A stretch of DNA of 64,000 bases from Qipengyuania flava (GTDB lineage Bacteria; Pseudomonadota; Alphaproteobacteria; Sphingomonadales; Sphingomonadaceae). The notes beneath the pieces are model-generated. The model searched no databases. It was not told the origin of the DNA and saw nothing but the letters and a program-made list of their open reading frames with translations. Positions 55,944-64,000 of this stretch are shown here, piece after piece. The stretch lies in NCBI RefSeq assembly GCF_019448255.1, contig NZ_CP080410.1, positions 1,612,001-1,676,000 on the forward strand, written 5' to 3'. Every line of letters begins with the position of its first letter. Within the stretch, counting starts at the first letter, position 1. The translations under genes were made by a program, and so were the position numbers.

Positions 55944-56707
55944 AGCTGCTGATGCTCGGATCGGGCACCTCGACCGGGGTGCCGCGGATCGGCAACGACT
56001 GGGGCGAATGCGACCCGGCCGAGCCGCGCAACCGGCGCAGCCGCGTTTCGATCATTGTCGAGAACGACGCTGGCCAGCGGATCCTGGTCGACACTTCGAC
56101 CGATCTGCGAGCCCAGTTGCTGGCCAATGGCATCGCCAAGGTCGACGCGGTGTTCTGGACCCACGACCACGCCGACCATTGTCACGGGATCGATGACTTG
56201 CGCGTGATGCGGTACGATCGCAGCAATCCCCTGCCGGGCTTCGCCAACACGGTAACCTGCCAGAACCTGCGACGCCGGTTCGATTATATTTTCGAAGGTC
56301 AGCATGGCTATCCGACGCTCATGAACCTCAAAAATGTTTTGGATGTTCAGCTAGTTGCAGGATTCTCCTTCGAGTTCGTCGAGATGCCGCATGGCCCGGT
56401 GACCAGCACGGGTTTCCGTTTCGAGGCAGACGGGAAATCCATCGTCTACGCGACCGACTTCAGCGAGATCACGCCGAAGATGGTCAAATGCTTCGATCGG
56501 GCCGACATCCTGGTCGTGGATTGCCTGCGCCGCAAACCGCATCCCACACACGCCAATCTCGACTTGGCGCTTGAACTGTCGCGCAAGGCCAAGGTCAGGC
56601 ACACGGTCTTGACGCATATGGACAAGAGCATGGATTATCGCAGCCTGTGCAACGAAGTGCCGAAAGGCGTTACCGTGGGCTACGATGGGCTGGAGATGCG
56701 GGCATGA
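55940..56707 (+). CDS. MBL-fold hydrolase, PhnP/RNase Z-like
   Basis: 255 residues from a GTG (GTGA overlap). LGSGTSTGVPRIG at the N-terminus, the zinc motif THDHADHCHG (HxHxDH), TSTGFRF, YATDFSEI, and VLTHMDKSMDY near the end. It is the PhnP-type branch that hydrolyses cyclic phosphodiesters; the true substrate here is unknown. It follows tatD in the operon, a pairing seen in other alphaproteobacteria. Confidence 0.88.
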   Translation: MKLLMLGSGTSTGVPRIGNDWGECDPAEPRNRRSRVSIIVENDAGQRILVDTSTDLRAQLLANGIAKVDAVFWTHDHADHCHGIDDLRVMRYDRSNPLPGFANTVTCQNLRRRFDYIFEGQHGYPTLMNLKNVLDVQLVAGFSFEFVEMPHGPVTSTGFRFEADGKSIVYATDFSEITPKMVKCFDRADILVVDCLRRKPHPTHANLDLALELSRKAKVRHTVLTHMDKSMDYRSLCNEVPKGVTVGYDGLEMRA

Positions 56708-56871
56708 ACGAATACCAGATCGTCTCGCTGATCTCGCTGACCGGCTTCCTGATCATGATCGCCTTCGGTTTCCGTTCGCACAATGTGGGCTGGAAGAAGG
56801 GTCTCTACATGGCGGGAGCCTGGGCCGGGATCTTCGCGATTGTGATCCTTTTCATCGATCTGGTGCGCTGA
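56704..56871 (+). CDS. small two-helix membrane protein
   Basis: 55 residues, starting by ATGA overlap with the MBL gene. Two hydrophobic segments, about residues 5-22 (VSLISLTGFLIMIAFGF) and 33-53 (LYMAGAWAGIFAIVILFIDL), joined by a short basic loop (RSHNVGWKKG). No motif known to me. It is translationally coupled to the operon, so it is probably expressed. Function unknown. Confidence 0.7.
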   Translation: MNEYQIVSLISLTGFLIMIAFGFRSHNVGWKKGLYMAGAWAGIFAIVILFIDLVR

Positions 56872-56902
56872 TTGGCCCCTTCGGGATAACCCGTCATTTA
56901 AC

Positions 56903-56916
56903 ATAATATATATTAT
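56903..56916. promoter_or_regulatory. AT-only palindrome before mazG
   Basis: ATAATATATATTAT is a perfect 14-bp palindrome in otherwise GC-rich DNA, 76-89 bp before mazG. It stands out as an easily melted region, so a mazG promoter element or a binding site for a nucleoid protein is plausible. The rest of the 120-bp gap shows nothing else clear. Confidence 0.3.
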
Positions 56917-56991
56917 CATTCGCTATTCCCAGCGGGGATTGAGGGACCCGGCGCCTTTCCGACGACGCCCCTCTCGCGCTATTTAGTTGTC

Positions 56992-57756
56992 ATGACCCAA
57001 CAAACCGACCGGCTGCTCTCAATCATGGCGCGCTTGCGCGATCCCGAAACGGGTTGCGAATGGGATACCGCGCAAAGCTTCGCCACGATCGCTCCGTACA
57101 CGATCGAGGAAGCTTACGAGGTCGCGGACGCCATCGAACGTTCCGACATGAACGATCTGCGCGGCGAACTCGGCGATCTGCTGTTCCAGGTCGTGTTCCA
57201 CGCGCGAATGGCCGAGGAAGCCGGCGATTTCACCTATGAAGACGTCGCGCGCACGATCTCCGACAAGATGGAAGCGCGCCATCCGCACATATTCGGCGAC
57301 GAAGGCGGCGTGATGGAAGATGGCCGCTGGGAAGACCTCAAGGCCGCCGAACGCGCCGCTGGTGGTGCGACCAGCACGATGGACGGCGTCGCGGCAGCGC
57401 TCCCGGCCTTGCTACGCTCGGAGAAGCTGCAGAAACGTGCGGCCCGCGTGGGGTTCGAGTGGCACGACACCAAGGGCCCCCTGGAGAAACTGCGCGAGGA
57501 ACTCGGGGAACTGGAAGCCGCACAAACCGAGGAAGAACGCCTGATGGAGGCAGGCGATGTGCTGTTCGTCGCCGTCAACATCGTGCGGCGCTACGGTGTC
57601 GACGCAGAGCAGGCTCTCCGTGCATCCAACGCGAAATTCGAAACCCGTTTCCGCAAGATGGAAGAGCTCGCTTCGGCCGACGGAGAGGTGTTCTCCGAAC
57701 TCGATCTCAATCGGCAGGAAAGCTATTGGCAGCGCGCCAAACGCGCCACTTACTAG
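56992..57756 (+). CDS. mazG: nucleoside triphosphate pyrophosphohydrolase MazG
   Basis: 254 residues with two MazG-type segments. The N-terminal one has the ExxE and ExxD metal motifs (EEAYEVADAIE, then LRGELGDLLFQVV), the C-terminal one EELGELEAAQTEEERLMEAGDVLF. It hydrolyses NTPs and can lower ppGpp. It ends in a 4-bp overlap with the convergent hflX. Confidence 0.94.
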   Translation: MTQQTDRLLSIMARLRDPETGCEWDTAQSFATIAPYTIEEAYEVADAIERSDMNDLRGELGDLLFQVVFHARMAEEAGDFTYEDVARTISDKMEARHPHIFGDEGGVMEDGRWEDLKAAERAAGGATSTMDGVAAALPALLRSEKLQKRAARVGFEWHDTKGPLEKLREELGELEAAQTEEERLMEAGDVLFVAVNIVRRYGVDAEQALRASNAKFETRFRKMEELASADGEVFSELDLNRQESYWQRAKRATY

Positions 57757-59060
57757 GCCATCGCTTCGAACTGGCCGAGCTCTTTCGGGTTCAGCCGCAC
57801 GGTGATGGAACGCAGCGCCGGGTCGTCACCGGCCGGAACGTCCTCGATCACTTCGCCATGCGCGTGCAGCCAGGCAATCCGGCGCCCGTCGCTTACCGGG
57901 ACTTCGAACGTCTGTAGCGTCGCGTTGCGGGTCAGCATGTCGCCAAGCCGGTCGAGCAGGCTCGCCACGCCATCGCCGCTGATGGCAGACGTCGCCACGA
58001 TATCGTCGCTGCCCTCCACCAGCGGAGTAAGTTCTTCTGCCCGCTCGTGCGAAAGCTGGTCCCACTTGTTCCATACCTCGAGAATGGGGATCGACGAGAC
58101 CTCGGCCACCCCCTCCCCGTCGATCACGCCGAGATCGCGCAGCACCTCGAGCACCTGCGCCTTCTGCGCCCCGCTCGACGGGTTCGAGATATCGCGCACG
58201 TGGCAGATGACATCGGCCGAGGTCACTTCCTCCAACGTCGCCCGGAAAGCTGCGACGAGCTGGGTCGGAAGGTCCGAAATGAAGCCTACCGTATCCGAGA
58301 GGATCGCCTTTTCGACCCCAGGCAAGGCAATCGCTCGCATCGTGGGATCGAGCGTTGCGAACAGCAGGTCTTCCGCCATCACCCCTGCCCCCGTGAGGTG
58401 GTTGAACAGCGTCGACTTGCCCGCGTTGGTGTAGCCCACCAGGGCAACCACCGGCCAAGGCGCGCGTTCGCGCCGTTCGCGGTGCAGGCCGCGCGTCTTG
58501 CGGACCTGCTCGAGCTCCTTGCGGAGGCGGCCCATGCGCTGGCGGATCATCCGTCGGTCGGCCTCGATCTGGGTTTCCCCCGGCCCGCCGAGGAAACCGA
58601 AGCCGCCGCGCTGGCGTTCGAGGTGGGTCCAGCTGCGCACAAGGCGGCTTTGCTGGTAATCGAGATGCGCGAGTTCGACCTGCAGGCGGCCTTCGGCGGT
58701 CGCCGCGCGCTCTCCGAAAATCTCGAGGATCAGGCCGGTCCTGTCGATGACCTTGCGCGCCAGCTTCTCTTCCAGATTGCGCTGCTGGATCGGAGTGAGC
58801 GCGCCATCGACAACGACCAGCTCCGCTTCGTTCTGTTCGCAGGCAATGCGGATATTCTCGACCTGGCCGGCGCCGAACAGCAGATTCGGCCGCACATCAC
58901 GCACCGGGAGAACGAAGCTGTCCGCAATGACAATCCCGATTGCGAGCGCCAGGCCCTCGGCTTCCGCCAGGCGCGAGCCTGCGTCGAGGTCGTAGGCGAC
59001 CCCGCGAATGTCCGGGCACACGACAAGGGCCCGCGCACCGCGCGAGACCTCGCCCATCAA
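57753..59060 (-). CDS. hflX: ribosome-associated GTPase HflX
   Basis: 435 residues. N-terminal HflX domain with LLFGAGQVENIR and DRTGLILEIFGERA, a central coiled region (RRMIRQRMGRLRKELEQVRK), and the GTPase domain: G1 GYTNAGKSTLFN, G3 DTVGFISDLP, G4 NKWD. It splits stalled 70S ribosomes and is a stress factor. It lies 14 bp downstream of hfq, the usual hfq-hflX pair. Confidence 0.96.
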   Translation of the reverse strand: MMGEVSRGARALVVCPDIRGVAYDLDAGSRLAEAEGLALAIGIVIADSFVLPVRDVRPNLLFGAGQVENIRIACEQNEAELVVVDGALTPIQQRNLEEKLARKVIDRTGLILEIFGERAATAEGRLQVELAHLDYQQSRLVRSWTHLERQRGGFGFLGGPGETQIEADRRMIRQRMGRLRKELEQVRKTRGLHRERRERAPWPVVALVGYTNAGKSTLFNHLTGAGVMAEDLLFATLDPTMRAIALPGVEKAILSDTVGFISDLPTQLVAAFRATLEEVTSADVICHVRDISNPSSGAQKAQVLEVLRDLGVIDGEGVAEVSSIPILEVWNKWDQLSHERAEELTPLVEGSDDIVATSAISGDGVASLLDRLGDMLTRNATLQTFEVPVSDGRRIAWLHAHGEVIEDVPAGDDPALRSITVRLNPKELGQFEAMA

Positions 59061-59074
59061 ATCGTCATCGAAAC

Positions 59075-59614
59075 TCAGTTGTCGTCCTCGTCCCAGTCTT
59101 CGGTCAGGTCGACCGGAGTGGCAGGCTGGATGGTCGACACCGCGTGCTTGTAGGCGAGCTGGACGTAGCCGTCACGCTCAAGCAGCATGCAGAAGAGGTC
59201 GTAGGCGGCGATCTTGCCCTGCAGCATTACGCCGTTGACCAGGAACATGGTCACCTGCGCTTCGGCTTGGCGCACGCGGCTGAGGAAGACATCCTGCAGC
59301 AAGCGCTGCTTCGCGCCCGATCCCTGGCTTTCGAACTGGTCGGTGTCGATTGGCTGCGCGGGCATGATGGTGCTGATCGCGTGCTTGTAGACAAGCTGCG
59401 ACTGTCCATCGCGGCGCAGGAGGATCGAGAAATTGTCGAACCAGGTGACAATTCCCTGAAGTTTCACGCCCTTCACGAGAAACATGGTCACCGGCGCCTT
59501 GTTCTTGCGCAGGAGATTCAGGAAAGCGTCTTGAAGGTTGGGCGGACGGCTGCCTTGCCGGCCTTCGGGCGGCTTCGGACGTGGTCGCGCAGAGAGAGTA
59601 CGTTCGCCGGACAT
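59075..59614 (-). CDS. hfq: RNA chaperone Hfq with two tandem Sm domains
   Basis: 179 residues, about twice a normal Hfq. Domain 1 (about 26-88) is near canonical: [33 protein letters not shown], and the Sm2 VYKHAISTI. Domain 2 (about 104-168) is diverged: [29 protein letters not shown], and [10 protein letters not shown] basic Pro/Arg-rich N-terminal tail (1-25) precedes them, and an acidic tail (EDWDEDDN) closes the protein. A ring could form from three chains. Hfq matches small RNAs to mRNAs. GGGAAA precedes the start. Confidence 0.95.
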   Translation of the reverse strand: MSGERTLSARPRPKPPEGRQGSRPPNLQDAFLNLLRKNKAPVTMFLVKGVKLQGIVTWFDNFSILLRRDGQSQLVYKHAISTIMPAQPIDTDQFESQGSGAKQRLLQDVFLSRVRQAEAQVTMFLVNGVMLQGKIAAYDLFCMLLERDGYVQLAYKHAVSTIQPATPVDLTEDWDEDDN

Positions 59615-59731
59615 GTCATTTTCCCATTTTTTTGGCAGCCACGAGTGACCGCAATCTGGGCGCCCACCACGCCCGAGTGCATTCGCATCTTTGTGCTAGC
59701 GCTGGTAATCTGGAAGAAAATACCAAGAAGC

Positions 59732-59743
59732 GCAATGCATTGC
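59732..59743. promoter_or_regulatory. 12-bp palindrome between ntrX and hfq
   Basis: GCAATGCATTGC, a perfect 12-bp palindrome, lies in the 167-bp gap upstream of hfq and after ntrX. A run of seven A on the hfq strand (59627-59633) lies just before the hfq ribosome site. A dimeric operator is possible. The rest of the gap shows no clear terminator for ntrX. Confidence 0.3.
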
Positions 59744-59781
59744 TAGTTTCTCATCGAATTGCGTAACTTTTGCGACGAGCC

Positions 59782-61167
59782 CTAGTTCTTCTTTTCGCTA
59801 GACTTTCGCTCGACCATGCCCAAAAGTTTCAGCTTCCGGTGCAGGGCCGAACGCTCCATGCCGATGAAATTCGCCGTCTTCGAGATATTGCCCGAGAAGC
59901 GACGGATCTGGACCGTGAGATACTCGCGTTCGAAATTCTCGCGCGCCTCGCGCAAGGGTGCGCCCATCATGGCCCCAACCCCGCCGCTTCCCGCGTGCTT
60001 GCCGCCGAGCACCTCTTCGGGGAGCATGTCCACCTCGATCTGCTCAAGCTTCTCGCGCGGGGTCAGAATGATCGTGCGCTCCACGACATTGCGCAGCTGC
60101 CGCACGTTGCCCGGCCAGTCATAGGCCTGGAGCGCGGCCATGGCCTCTTCGCTGATGGTCGGGGGGCGCAGGCCCTGCTCGCTCGCATGGCGGGCGAAGA
60201 AACTGTCGGCCAGCGCCGGGATATCGTCGCGGCGTTCGGCCAGCGAGGGAACTTCCACGGGCACCACGTTCAGCCGGTAGAAGAGGTCTTCGCGGAAGCG
60301 CTTCTCCTCCATCTCCTTCGTGAGATCGCGCGAAGTCGAGGAGACGACGCGAACATCGACCCCGATCTGGCGCGTTCCGCCGACCCGGACGAAACTCTGC
60401 TCGGTCAGGACGCGCAGGATCCGCGCCTGGGTTGAAAGTGGCATGTCGGCCACTTCGTCGAGATAGAGCGTGCCGCCATCGGCTGTCTCCAGCAGGCCGG
60501 GCCGGACCAGCTTGCCGTCGGCCTCTTCACCGAACAGTTCTTCCTCGAATCGTTCCGGTGTGATGCGGGCGGAGTTGACGATAACGAAAGCCTTGTCGGA
60601 ACGCGGGCTCCAGCTGTGCAGCAGGCGCGCGGCGACTTCCTTGCCCGCCCCGGCCGGGCCCGTCACGAGGACGCGGCTGCCGGTGTTGGCGACGCGTTTG
60701 AGCGTGGCGCGGACGGCGTTGATCACGGCCGAATTGCCCGTGAACTCGTCGCCCTGGACCTGGTCTTCGCGCAGGCGCGAGTTCTCGCGGCGCAGGCGCT
60801 CGGTTTCCGTCGCTCGCTCGACCAGATGGAGCAGGCGTTCGGCCTCGAACGGCTTCTCGATGAAATCCACCGCCCCGCGGCTGACCGCGCTCACCGCAGT
60901 ATCGATGTTGCCGTGACCCGAGAAGATGATCACCGGCAGGTCCGGTTCACGAACCTTGATCGCATCGAGAACCTCAAGCCCGTCCATCGCACTGCCGTGC
61001 AGCCAGACATCGAGCAGAACGAGGCTCGGTCGCTTTTCATCGACCTGCGCCAGCGCGCTGTCGCTGTCGCCAGCGGTGCGGCATTCGTAGCCTTCATCGC
61101 TGAGCACGCCGGCTACCAGTTCGCGAATGTCCCGTTCGTCATCGACGATCAGAATGTCCAGGGCCAT
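59782..61167 (-). CDS. ntrX: response regulator NtrX (AAA+, sigma-54-type family)
   Basis: 461 residues. Receiver domain with phosphoacceptor Asp53 in LVLLDVWLHG; AAA+ domain with Walker A GPAGAGKE and Walker B LYLDEVAD; C-terminal Fis-type helix-turn-helix (GNISKTANFIGMERSALHRK). The sigma-54-contacting GAFTGA loop is absent: the position reads FGEEADGKLVRPGLLE. NtrX responds to its kinase NtrY in control of nitrogen, redox and envelope genes. It is 6 bp downstream of ntrY. Confidence 0.95.
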   Translation of the reverse strand: MALDILIVDDERDIRELVAGVLSDEGYECRTAGDSDSALAQVDEKRPSLVLLDVWLHGSAMDGLEVLDAIKVREPDLPVIIFSGHGNIDTAVSAVSRGAVDFIEKPFEAERLLHLVERATETERLRRENSRLREDQVQGDEFTGNSAVINAVRATLKRVANTGSRVLVTGPAGAGKEVAARLLHSWSPRSDKAFVIVNSARITPERFEEELFGEEADGKLVRPGLLETADGGTLYLDEVADMPLSTQARILRVLTEQSFVRVGGTRQIGVDVRVVSSTSRDLTKEMEEKRFREDLFYRLNVVPVEVPSLAERRDDIPALADSFFARHASEQGLRPPTISEEAMAALQAYDWPGNVRQLRNVVERTIILTPREKLEQIEVDMLPEEVLGGKHAGSGGVGAMMGAPLREARENFEREYLTVQIRRFSGNISKTANFIGMERSALHRKLKLLGMVERKSSEKKN

Positions 61168-61173
61168 GGGTAC

Positions 61174-63417
61174 TTATCCTTCTTGTGCCGTCTGCGACGG
61201 CGCTTCGGGCTTTGCTGCCAGGGGGTCGCGAGCAAAGCGCATCGTTACGCGAGTGCCCCCGGTTTCCACCGAGGTGAATGTCATCTCGCCGCCGTGTTCT
61301 TCGATGATCTTGTTCACGATCGCGAGGCCGAGGCCGGTGCCCTTCTCGCGCGTGGTGACATAGGGTTCGAGAATGGTTTCGCGGTCCTGCGGTAGGCCGA
61401 TACCGTTGTCCTGCACCGAGACCGTGATGGCTTCGTCGCCGGACTCGACCCGCACGAAGATCTTGCCGCGATAGTCGATATCCGATTTTTGCGCTTTTGC
61501 TTCAATCGCTTCGTACGCATTCTTGAGCGTGTTGGTAAGCGCCTGGCCGAGCTGGTGCCGGTCGCACTGGATGCGCAGAGGCCCCTGCTCGTCGGTTTCG
61601 AACCGGTAATCGATATCCGGGTGGGCGACTTCCTGGAGGAAGAGCGACTGGCGGATGAGGTCGATTGCATCTTCGGGCCGGAAGCTCGGCTTCGGAAGAC
61701 GCGCGAAACTCGAAAACTCGTCGACCATCTTGCGCAGGTCGCCGACCTGCCGGACGATCGTGCTGGTCAGCTCGTCGAACAGCTCGCCATCCTGTTCGAT
61801 CTGCTTGCGATAGCGCCGCTTGAGGCGCTCGGTCGCGAGCTGGATCGGCGTCAGCGGATTCTTGATCTCGTGCGCGATGCGGCGCGCCACATCGGACCAG
61901 GCCGCCTGCCGCTGGTCGAGGAGCTGGCGGGTGATATCCTCGAAGGTGATCACATGGCCGTCGCTTTCCCGGCCGATCTTGACGGCCAGCGTCAGCAACT
62001 CGCCGCCGCGATTGTGCGAAATCACGCCCTGGGCGAGACCTGCGCGAACCATGGCTCCGATCTGCGGCACAAGATCATCCAGCGTGGCCGGGAGCGCATC
62101 CGGTTCCGACGTACCCGTCAGCATGGCCTGCGCCGGGGCGTTCATCAGCAGGACGTTGAGGTCGCTATCGACCGAGATCACGCCGGCGCTCACCGATTCC
62201 AGCACAGCCTCGATAAAGCTGCGGCGCTCTTCCAGCTCGGTGTTGGCCGACAGCAGCGCATCGGTCTGTTTTTCGAGTTGGGCGGTCATGCGGTTGAAGG
62301 CGCGGTTGAGCAGGCCGATCTCGTCGGCCCCGGTGCGTCCTTCGACGCGCAGGCTGAAGTTGCCCGCCCCCACCTTGCGCGCGGCCGCCACGAGGTCCGT
62401 CAGCGGTTCGACTTGCCGATCGGCGAAACGCAGCGCGAACCAGACGGCGATCCCGACCAGCGCGAGCGAAACGAAGAACAGCGCCAGGTTGAAGCGCAAC
62501 TGAAGCGCGCGCGCCCGCTGGGTCAGTTCGTCATAGGCCGTTGAGATGGAGCGCGCCGATTGCCAGCTGCGGAAGGTCGCCGCCTCGGCGTTCCGGGCAG
62601 TATAGAGGTAAATGCCGGCGTCGCGATCGATCGGCGCCACCGCCTCAATCCGCTCCGGGCTGCCCTGCACGGCGACCTGCTCGCCGCCCAACAGCCCGGC
62701 GAGCGAATTCTGCGCAAAGGCGCGCGGGTCGCTCTCTTCGCTGAGGCCATAGACCACGGCCGTGCGCATCGTTCCATCCGGCATCGCCTGCAGGATCGCG
62801 CTTTCGATGACATCGCGCGGCTCTGCCTGGTACTGGTAAACGAGCGCGAAGTTCGGGTCGGTTACCTGAACCCGGCCAAGGATCGCGCGCATATCCATCG
62901 CCATGGAAATGGTCTCATTGGCGAGATCGAGCTGGTTCTCCTCGTAATAGCCCTCAGCAAGCTGATTCGCGTTCTCCATCAGCCCGCGCGAATTGTCGGA
63001 GAACCAGAAATCCACGCCGGACTGGAACAGGAAGGCAGCAAACCCGGCGACCAGCAGGGTCGGAACGGCCGCGATCATGGAGAAGAAAAACACGAGCCGG
63101 ACATGCAGCCGTGCCGTGCTGCCCGCTGCGCGCCGCAGGGCAATCCGACGGCCCGCGAGCACGAGAAGCGCCATGGCCGGGATCAAGGTTCCTATAAGCA
63201 GGCCGGCCACCTGGCGTGACGGCAGCAGGGCCCCATCGGGCGGTGCCGTCGTAAAGGTCGCCCAGGTCGTCACGACCATCACCAGGAAGGCAAGGGCGGC
63301 GGCAATCTCGATATAGGAAACGATGTTCTGCCGGCGCGACGTCACGACGAACCTGCGCCACCAGCGTGGGGGCTGCCGCTTCTGTCCTGCTGCACTCGTC
63401 GCCATCGTGGCGGGCAT
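61174..63417 (-). CDS. ntrY: sensor histidine kinase NtrY
   Basis: 747 residues. About four membrane segments in the N-terminal third (around residues 33-55, 65-88, 105-128 and 305-325) with a periplasmic sensor region between the last two, then HAMP, PAS, HisKA with the phospho-His in RRIAHEIKNPLTP, and HATPase_c with VQDNGIGLP and TGLGLAIV. The start may be the ATG at 63405. It phosphorylates NtrX. It sits 73 bp downstream of ntrC. Confidence 0.95.
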   Translation of the reverse strand: MPATMATSAAGQKRQPPRWWRRFVVTSRRQNIVSYIEIAAALAFLVMVVTTWATFTTAPPDGALLPSRQVAGLLIGTLIPAMALLVLAGRRIALRRAAGSTARLHVRLVFFFSMIAAVPTLLVAGFAAFLFQSGVDFWFSDNSRGLMENANQLAEGYYEENQLDLANETISMAMDMRAILGRVQVTDPNFALVYQYQAEPRDVIESAILQAMPDGTMRTAVVYGLSEESDPRAFAQNSLAGLLGGEQVAVQGSPERIEAVAPIDRDAGIYLYTARNAEAATFRSWQSARSISTAYDELTQRARALQLRFNLALFFVSLALVGIAVWFALRFADRQVEPLTDLVAAARKVGAGNFSLRVEGRTGADEIGLLNRAFNRMTAQLEKQTDALLSANTELEERRSFIEAVLESVSAGVISVDSDLNVLLMNAPAQAMLTGTSEPDALPATLDDLVPQIGAMVRAGLAQGVISHNRGGELLTLAVKIGRESDGHVITFEDITRQLLDQRQAAWSDVARRIAHEIKNPLTPIQLATERLKRRYRKQIEQDGELFDELTSTIVRQVGDLRKMVDEFSSFARLPKPSFRPEDAIDLIRQSLFLQEVAHPDIDYRFETDEQGPLRIQCDRHQLGQALTNTLKNAYEAIEAKAQKSDIDYRGKIFVRVESGDEAITVSVQDNGIGLPQDRETILEPYVTTREKGTGLGLAIVNKIIEEHGGEMTFTSVETGGTRVTMRFARDPLAAKPEAPSQTAQEG

Positions 63418-63490
63418 ACAACGCTACTGTTGCAGATATGCAAGTATAAATGCGACAAAGCGCACGATATCCCCGCCTTTACGGCACGGC

Positions 63491-64000
63491 CTATCTCCGG
63501 CGGGAGAACCGCTCGGGCGCGATGTCGAGCTCCGACAGGCGTTTGCGCAAAGTGTTGCGGTTGATCCCCAGCAAGCGCGAGGCGCGCAGCTGGTTGCCCT
63601 CGGTACGTTCCAGCACCAGCTCAAAAAGCGGCTTCTCGAACGCGGCAAGCGCGGCGTGATAAACCGTCCCGTCAGCGGGCCGCTCGGAATCCATCCACGA
63701 TTCAACGATCGCGTCGAACCCGTGCTTGCCTCCGGCTCCGTCTTCAGCCTTCCGCTCGGGCAAGACATCGACCACGGCCGAACGGTCGATGACATCGTCG
63801 CGCGCCATCAAGGCAAGGCGGAAGATGGCGTTGCGAAGCTCGCGCACATTGCCCGGCCAATCGCGCGCTTCGAGAGCCGCAATCGCCTCGGCGGTTGCCT
63901 GCCGGTTCGGAAGCCCCTCCCCTGCCGCCTGGCCCAGGAAATGCCGCACCAGCGCCCCGATGTCCTCTTTGCGTTCGCGCAGGGGCGGAAGATGGATCGG
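63491..64000 (-). CDS. ntrC: nitrogen regulation protein NR(I), NtrC (partial, runs off right edge)
   Basis: Only the C-terminal ~169 codons are present; the frame is open to base 64000. The end of the AAA+ domain is seen (IHLPPLRERKEDIGAL, then RDWPGNVRELRNAIFRL), followed by a linker and a Fis-type helix-turn-helix (GNQLRASRLLGINRNTLRKRLSEL). It activates sigma-54 promoters in nitrogen limitation. Gene order ntrC-ntrY-ntrX with hfq next is typical of alphaproteobacteria; ntrB is presumably just outside. Confidence 0.93.
   Translation of the reverse strand, partial: PIHLPPLRERKEDIGALVRHFLGQAAGEGLPNRQATAEAIAALEARDWPGNVRELRNAIFRLALMARDDVIDRSAVVDVLPERKAEDGAGGKHGFDAIVESWMDSERPADGTVYHAALAAFEKPLFELVLERTEGNQLRASRLLGINRNTLRKRLSELDIAPERFSRRR

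Overview
The window is a gene-dense, high-GC stretch of bacterial chromosome, almost certainly from Sphingomonadales and most likely an Erythrobacter/Qipengyuania-like member of Erythrobacteraceae. The evidence is the alphaproteobacterial ntrC-ntrY-ntrX-hfq-hflX-mazG order at the right end, an Hfq with two Sm domains, a GTTC-N7-GTTC (alphaproteobacterial LexA) box, alphaproteobacterial families such as PhaR, and protein families I recall from this group (alpha/beta hydrolase-OsmC fusion, Vgr-related protein, DUF6445). I see no prophage, insertion sequence or CRISPR array. Coding density is very high, many neighbours overlap by 1-11 bp, and no gene-free stretch exceeds 300 bases.

Layout. 1-4.6 kb: a MoxR ATPase and its usual VWA (CoxE-like) partner, separated by a cytoplasmic chemoreceptor and a secreted protein of unknown function. 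4.7-15.7 kb: housekeeping genes (hydrolase-OsmC fusion, monooxygenase, parE, LpoA-like lipoprotein, rsmI-yraN-gshB, xerC-hemW, CAP protein, rdgB-rph). 15.8-25.5 kb: heat-shock genes in two blocks, hrcA-grpE and dnaK-dnaJ, separated by a DUF885 peptidase, an indoleamine 2,3-dioxygenase-like gene, a Vgr-related putative metalloprotein and a PCuAC copper chaperone. 25.5-38.1 kb: patatin, radA, cvpA, an IscU-like scaffold, an MFS transporter, alr, phaR, proS, rnr and a frameshifted peroxiredoxin. 38.1-46.8 kb: a universal stress protein, the pyruvate dehydrogenase E2 and E3 genes, interrupted by a low-GC orphan, a thioesterase and a secreted protein, then a Cys-rich anchored protein, a K+/H+ antiporter and an aminotransferase-sulfotransferase pair. 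46.8-48.7 kb: a sulfatase and tRNA-Ser(UGA). 48.8-56.9 kb: a tightly packed cell-wall, DNA-replication and translation operon (mltB-rlpA-dac-tmk-holB-metG-tatD-MBL-small membrane protein). 57-64 kb: mazG, hflX, hfq, ntrX, ntrY and the start-less end of ntrC.

How it works together: proteostasis (HrcA, GrpE, DnaK, DnaJ), the pyruvate dehydrogenase complex (E2, E3), peptidoglycan remodelling (MltB, RlpA-like, DD-carboxypeptidase, LpoA-like, Alr), and nitrogen/redox two-component control (NtrY/NtrX, NtrC) with RNA-level control (Hfq, RNase R, HflX).

Points most worth attention: the two-domain Hfq with unequal halves; a peroxiredoxin whose reading frame breaks directly at the catalytic CPxC; a low-GC orphan wedged between pdhC and a thioesterase; a LexA box 16 bp before radA; a RlpA-like protein that has lost its catalytic Asp; a hairpin over the RNase R start region; and an indoleamine 2,3-dioxygenase-like gene with a clean palindrome upstream. 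All calls are from reading the sequence; no database search was run.
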